Notes under the pieces: generated by a model
Databases searched by the model: none
Seen by the model: only the letters and a program-made list of their open reading frames with translations
Told to the model about the DNA's origin: nothing
Part shown: positions 5,799-6,100 of the stretch, piece by piece
Layout: each line of letters begins with the position of its first letter
Position numbering within the stretch: the stretch's first letter is position 1
Program-made: the position numbers and the translations under genes
Assembly: GCA_945492685.1 (NCBI GenBank)
Contig: CALYUZ010000057.1
Location: forward strand, 1 to 6,100
Direction: 5' to 3'
From: an uncultured Methanomassiliicoccaceae archaeon
Lineage (GTDB): Archaea; Thermoplasmatota; Thermoplasmata; Methanomassiliicoccales; Methanomethylophilaceae
Length of the DNA stretch: 6,100 bases

Positions 5799-6100
5799 AT
5801 GGAAGTCAAGACTAATCCGATGAGGCATCTGGACAAACTGGGCATCCCTTACAAGGTCCACACCTATGGGGATGTGGCGTTGAGCGGAACGGAGGTGGCG
5901 GAGACGCTCGGGCAGGATCCGACACAGGTGTTCAAGACCCTGGTCACCGTCGGGAAGCCGAAATGCTACTACGTCTTCCTGGTCCCAGTCACCGGCGGAT
6001 TGGATCTGAAGAAGGCCGCAGCGAGCGTGGGTGAGAAGTCCGTTTCGATGATCAGGCAGGATGAGCTCCTCCCGTTGACGGGGTATGTCCACGGGGGATG
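5799..6100 (+). CDS. ybaK: YbaK/EbsC-type aminoacyl-tRNA deacylase (3' end outside window)
   Basis: The first 100 codons are visible. The N-terminal VKTNPMRHLDKLGIPYKVH (3-21), then SGTEVAETLG (29-38), QVFKTLV (43-49), LDLKKAAASVG (68-78) and LLPLTGYVHGG (90-100) match the YbaK family, whose members remove wrongly attached amino acids from tRNA in trans, typically Cys (or Ala) from tRNA-Pro. Lys46 in VFKTLV corresponds to the catalytic lysine of Haemophilus YbaK. Family members have about 155-165 residues, so roughly one third is missing at the right edge. The ATG at 5799 gives the usual family N-terminus. An in-frame ATG at 5772 would add nine residues (MYPSSESVD). The upstream GTGGAT is a weak ribosome binding site, so the start is not settled. 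The symbol follows the bacterial family; the exact substrate here is inferred. Confidence 0.9.
   Translation, partial: MEVKTNPMRHLDKLGIPYKVHTYGDVALSGTEVAETLGQDPTQVFKTLVTVGKPKCYYVFLVPVTGGLDLKKAAASVGEKSVSMIRQDELLPLTGYVHGG

Noticed and set aside
5790..6092. Minus-strand open frame of 100 codons
   Set aside because: It is antisense to the clear YbaK-type gene.

Overview
The window reads as a compact, roughly 55% GC archaeal chromosome segment, most likely from a H2-dependent methylotrophic methanogen related to Methanomassiliicoccales (Thermoplasmata). This assignment is an inference. It rests on the archaeal form of CobT, a [NiFe]-hydrogenase maturation gene (hypF), an iron-sulfur flavoprotein of the Isf type, a diverged archaeal phosphoglycerate-mutase relative, GGTG/GGAGG ribosome binding sites, and TGA at all five visible stop codons. 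No mobile element, CRISPR array, tRNA or rRNA is visible.

Layout. Six genes lie head to tail on the minus strand; read in their own direction they run from about 5623 down past position 1. They are: (i) an ArsD-like thioredoxin-fold protein without the N-terminal arsenic-binding cysteines (5623-5249); (ii) after a 60-bp gap holding a hairpin and a TATA-like element, a two-ACT-domain protein (5188-4811); (iii) overlapping it by 4 bp (ATGA), an Isf-type [4Fe-4S] flavoprotein (4814-4278); (iv) after 89 bp, hypF (4188-2023); (v) overlapping hypF at its stop, an alkaline-phosphatase-superfamily protein of the archaeal phosphoglycerate mutase (ApgM) group (2023-1016); (vi) 4 bp later, archaeal cobT (1011 to beyond the left edge). 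On the plus strand, divergent from the ArsD-like gene, a YbaK/EbsC-type aminoacyl-tRNA deacylase starts at 5799 and leaves the right edge. The 175-bp divergent region contains two perfect 10-bp palindromes placed end to end.

How the genes may work together. hypF, the ApgM-like gene and cobT are so tightly packed that they almost certainly form one translationally coupled unit. HypF helps make the CN ligands of [NiFe] hydrogenases, and CobT activates the lower-ligand base of cobamides. A methanogen that reduces methyl groups with H2 needs both hydrogenase and corrinoid methyltransferases, so the unit joins two cofactor supply lines. The middle protein is the main puzzle. It keeps all six metal ligands of the superfamily but appears to have lost the nucleophilic serine and the 3-phosphoglycerate-binding motifs, so it is probably not a glycolytic mutase. 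The ACT protein and the flavoprotein form a second coupled pair, suggesting a redox enzyme linked to a small-molecule sensor.
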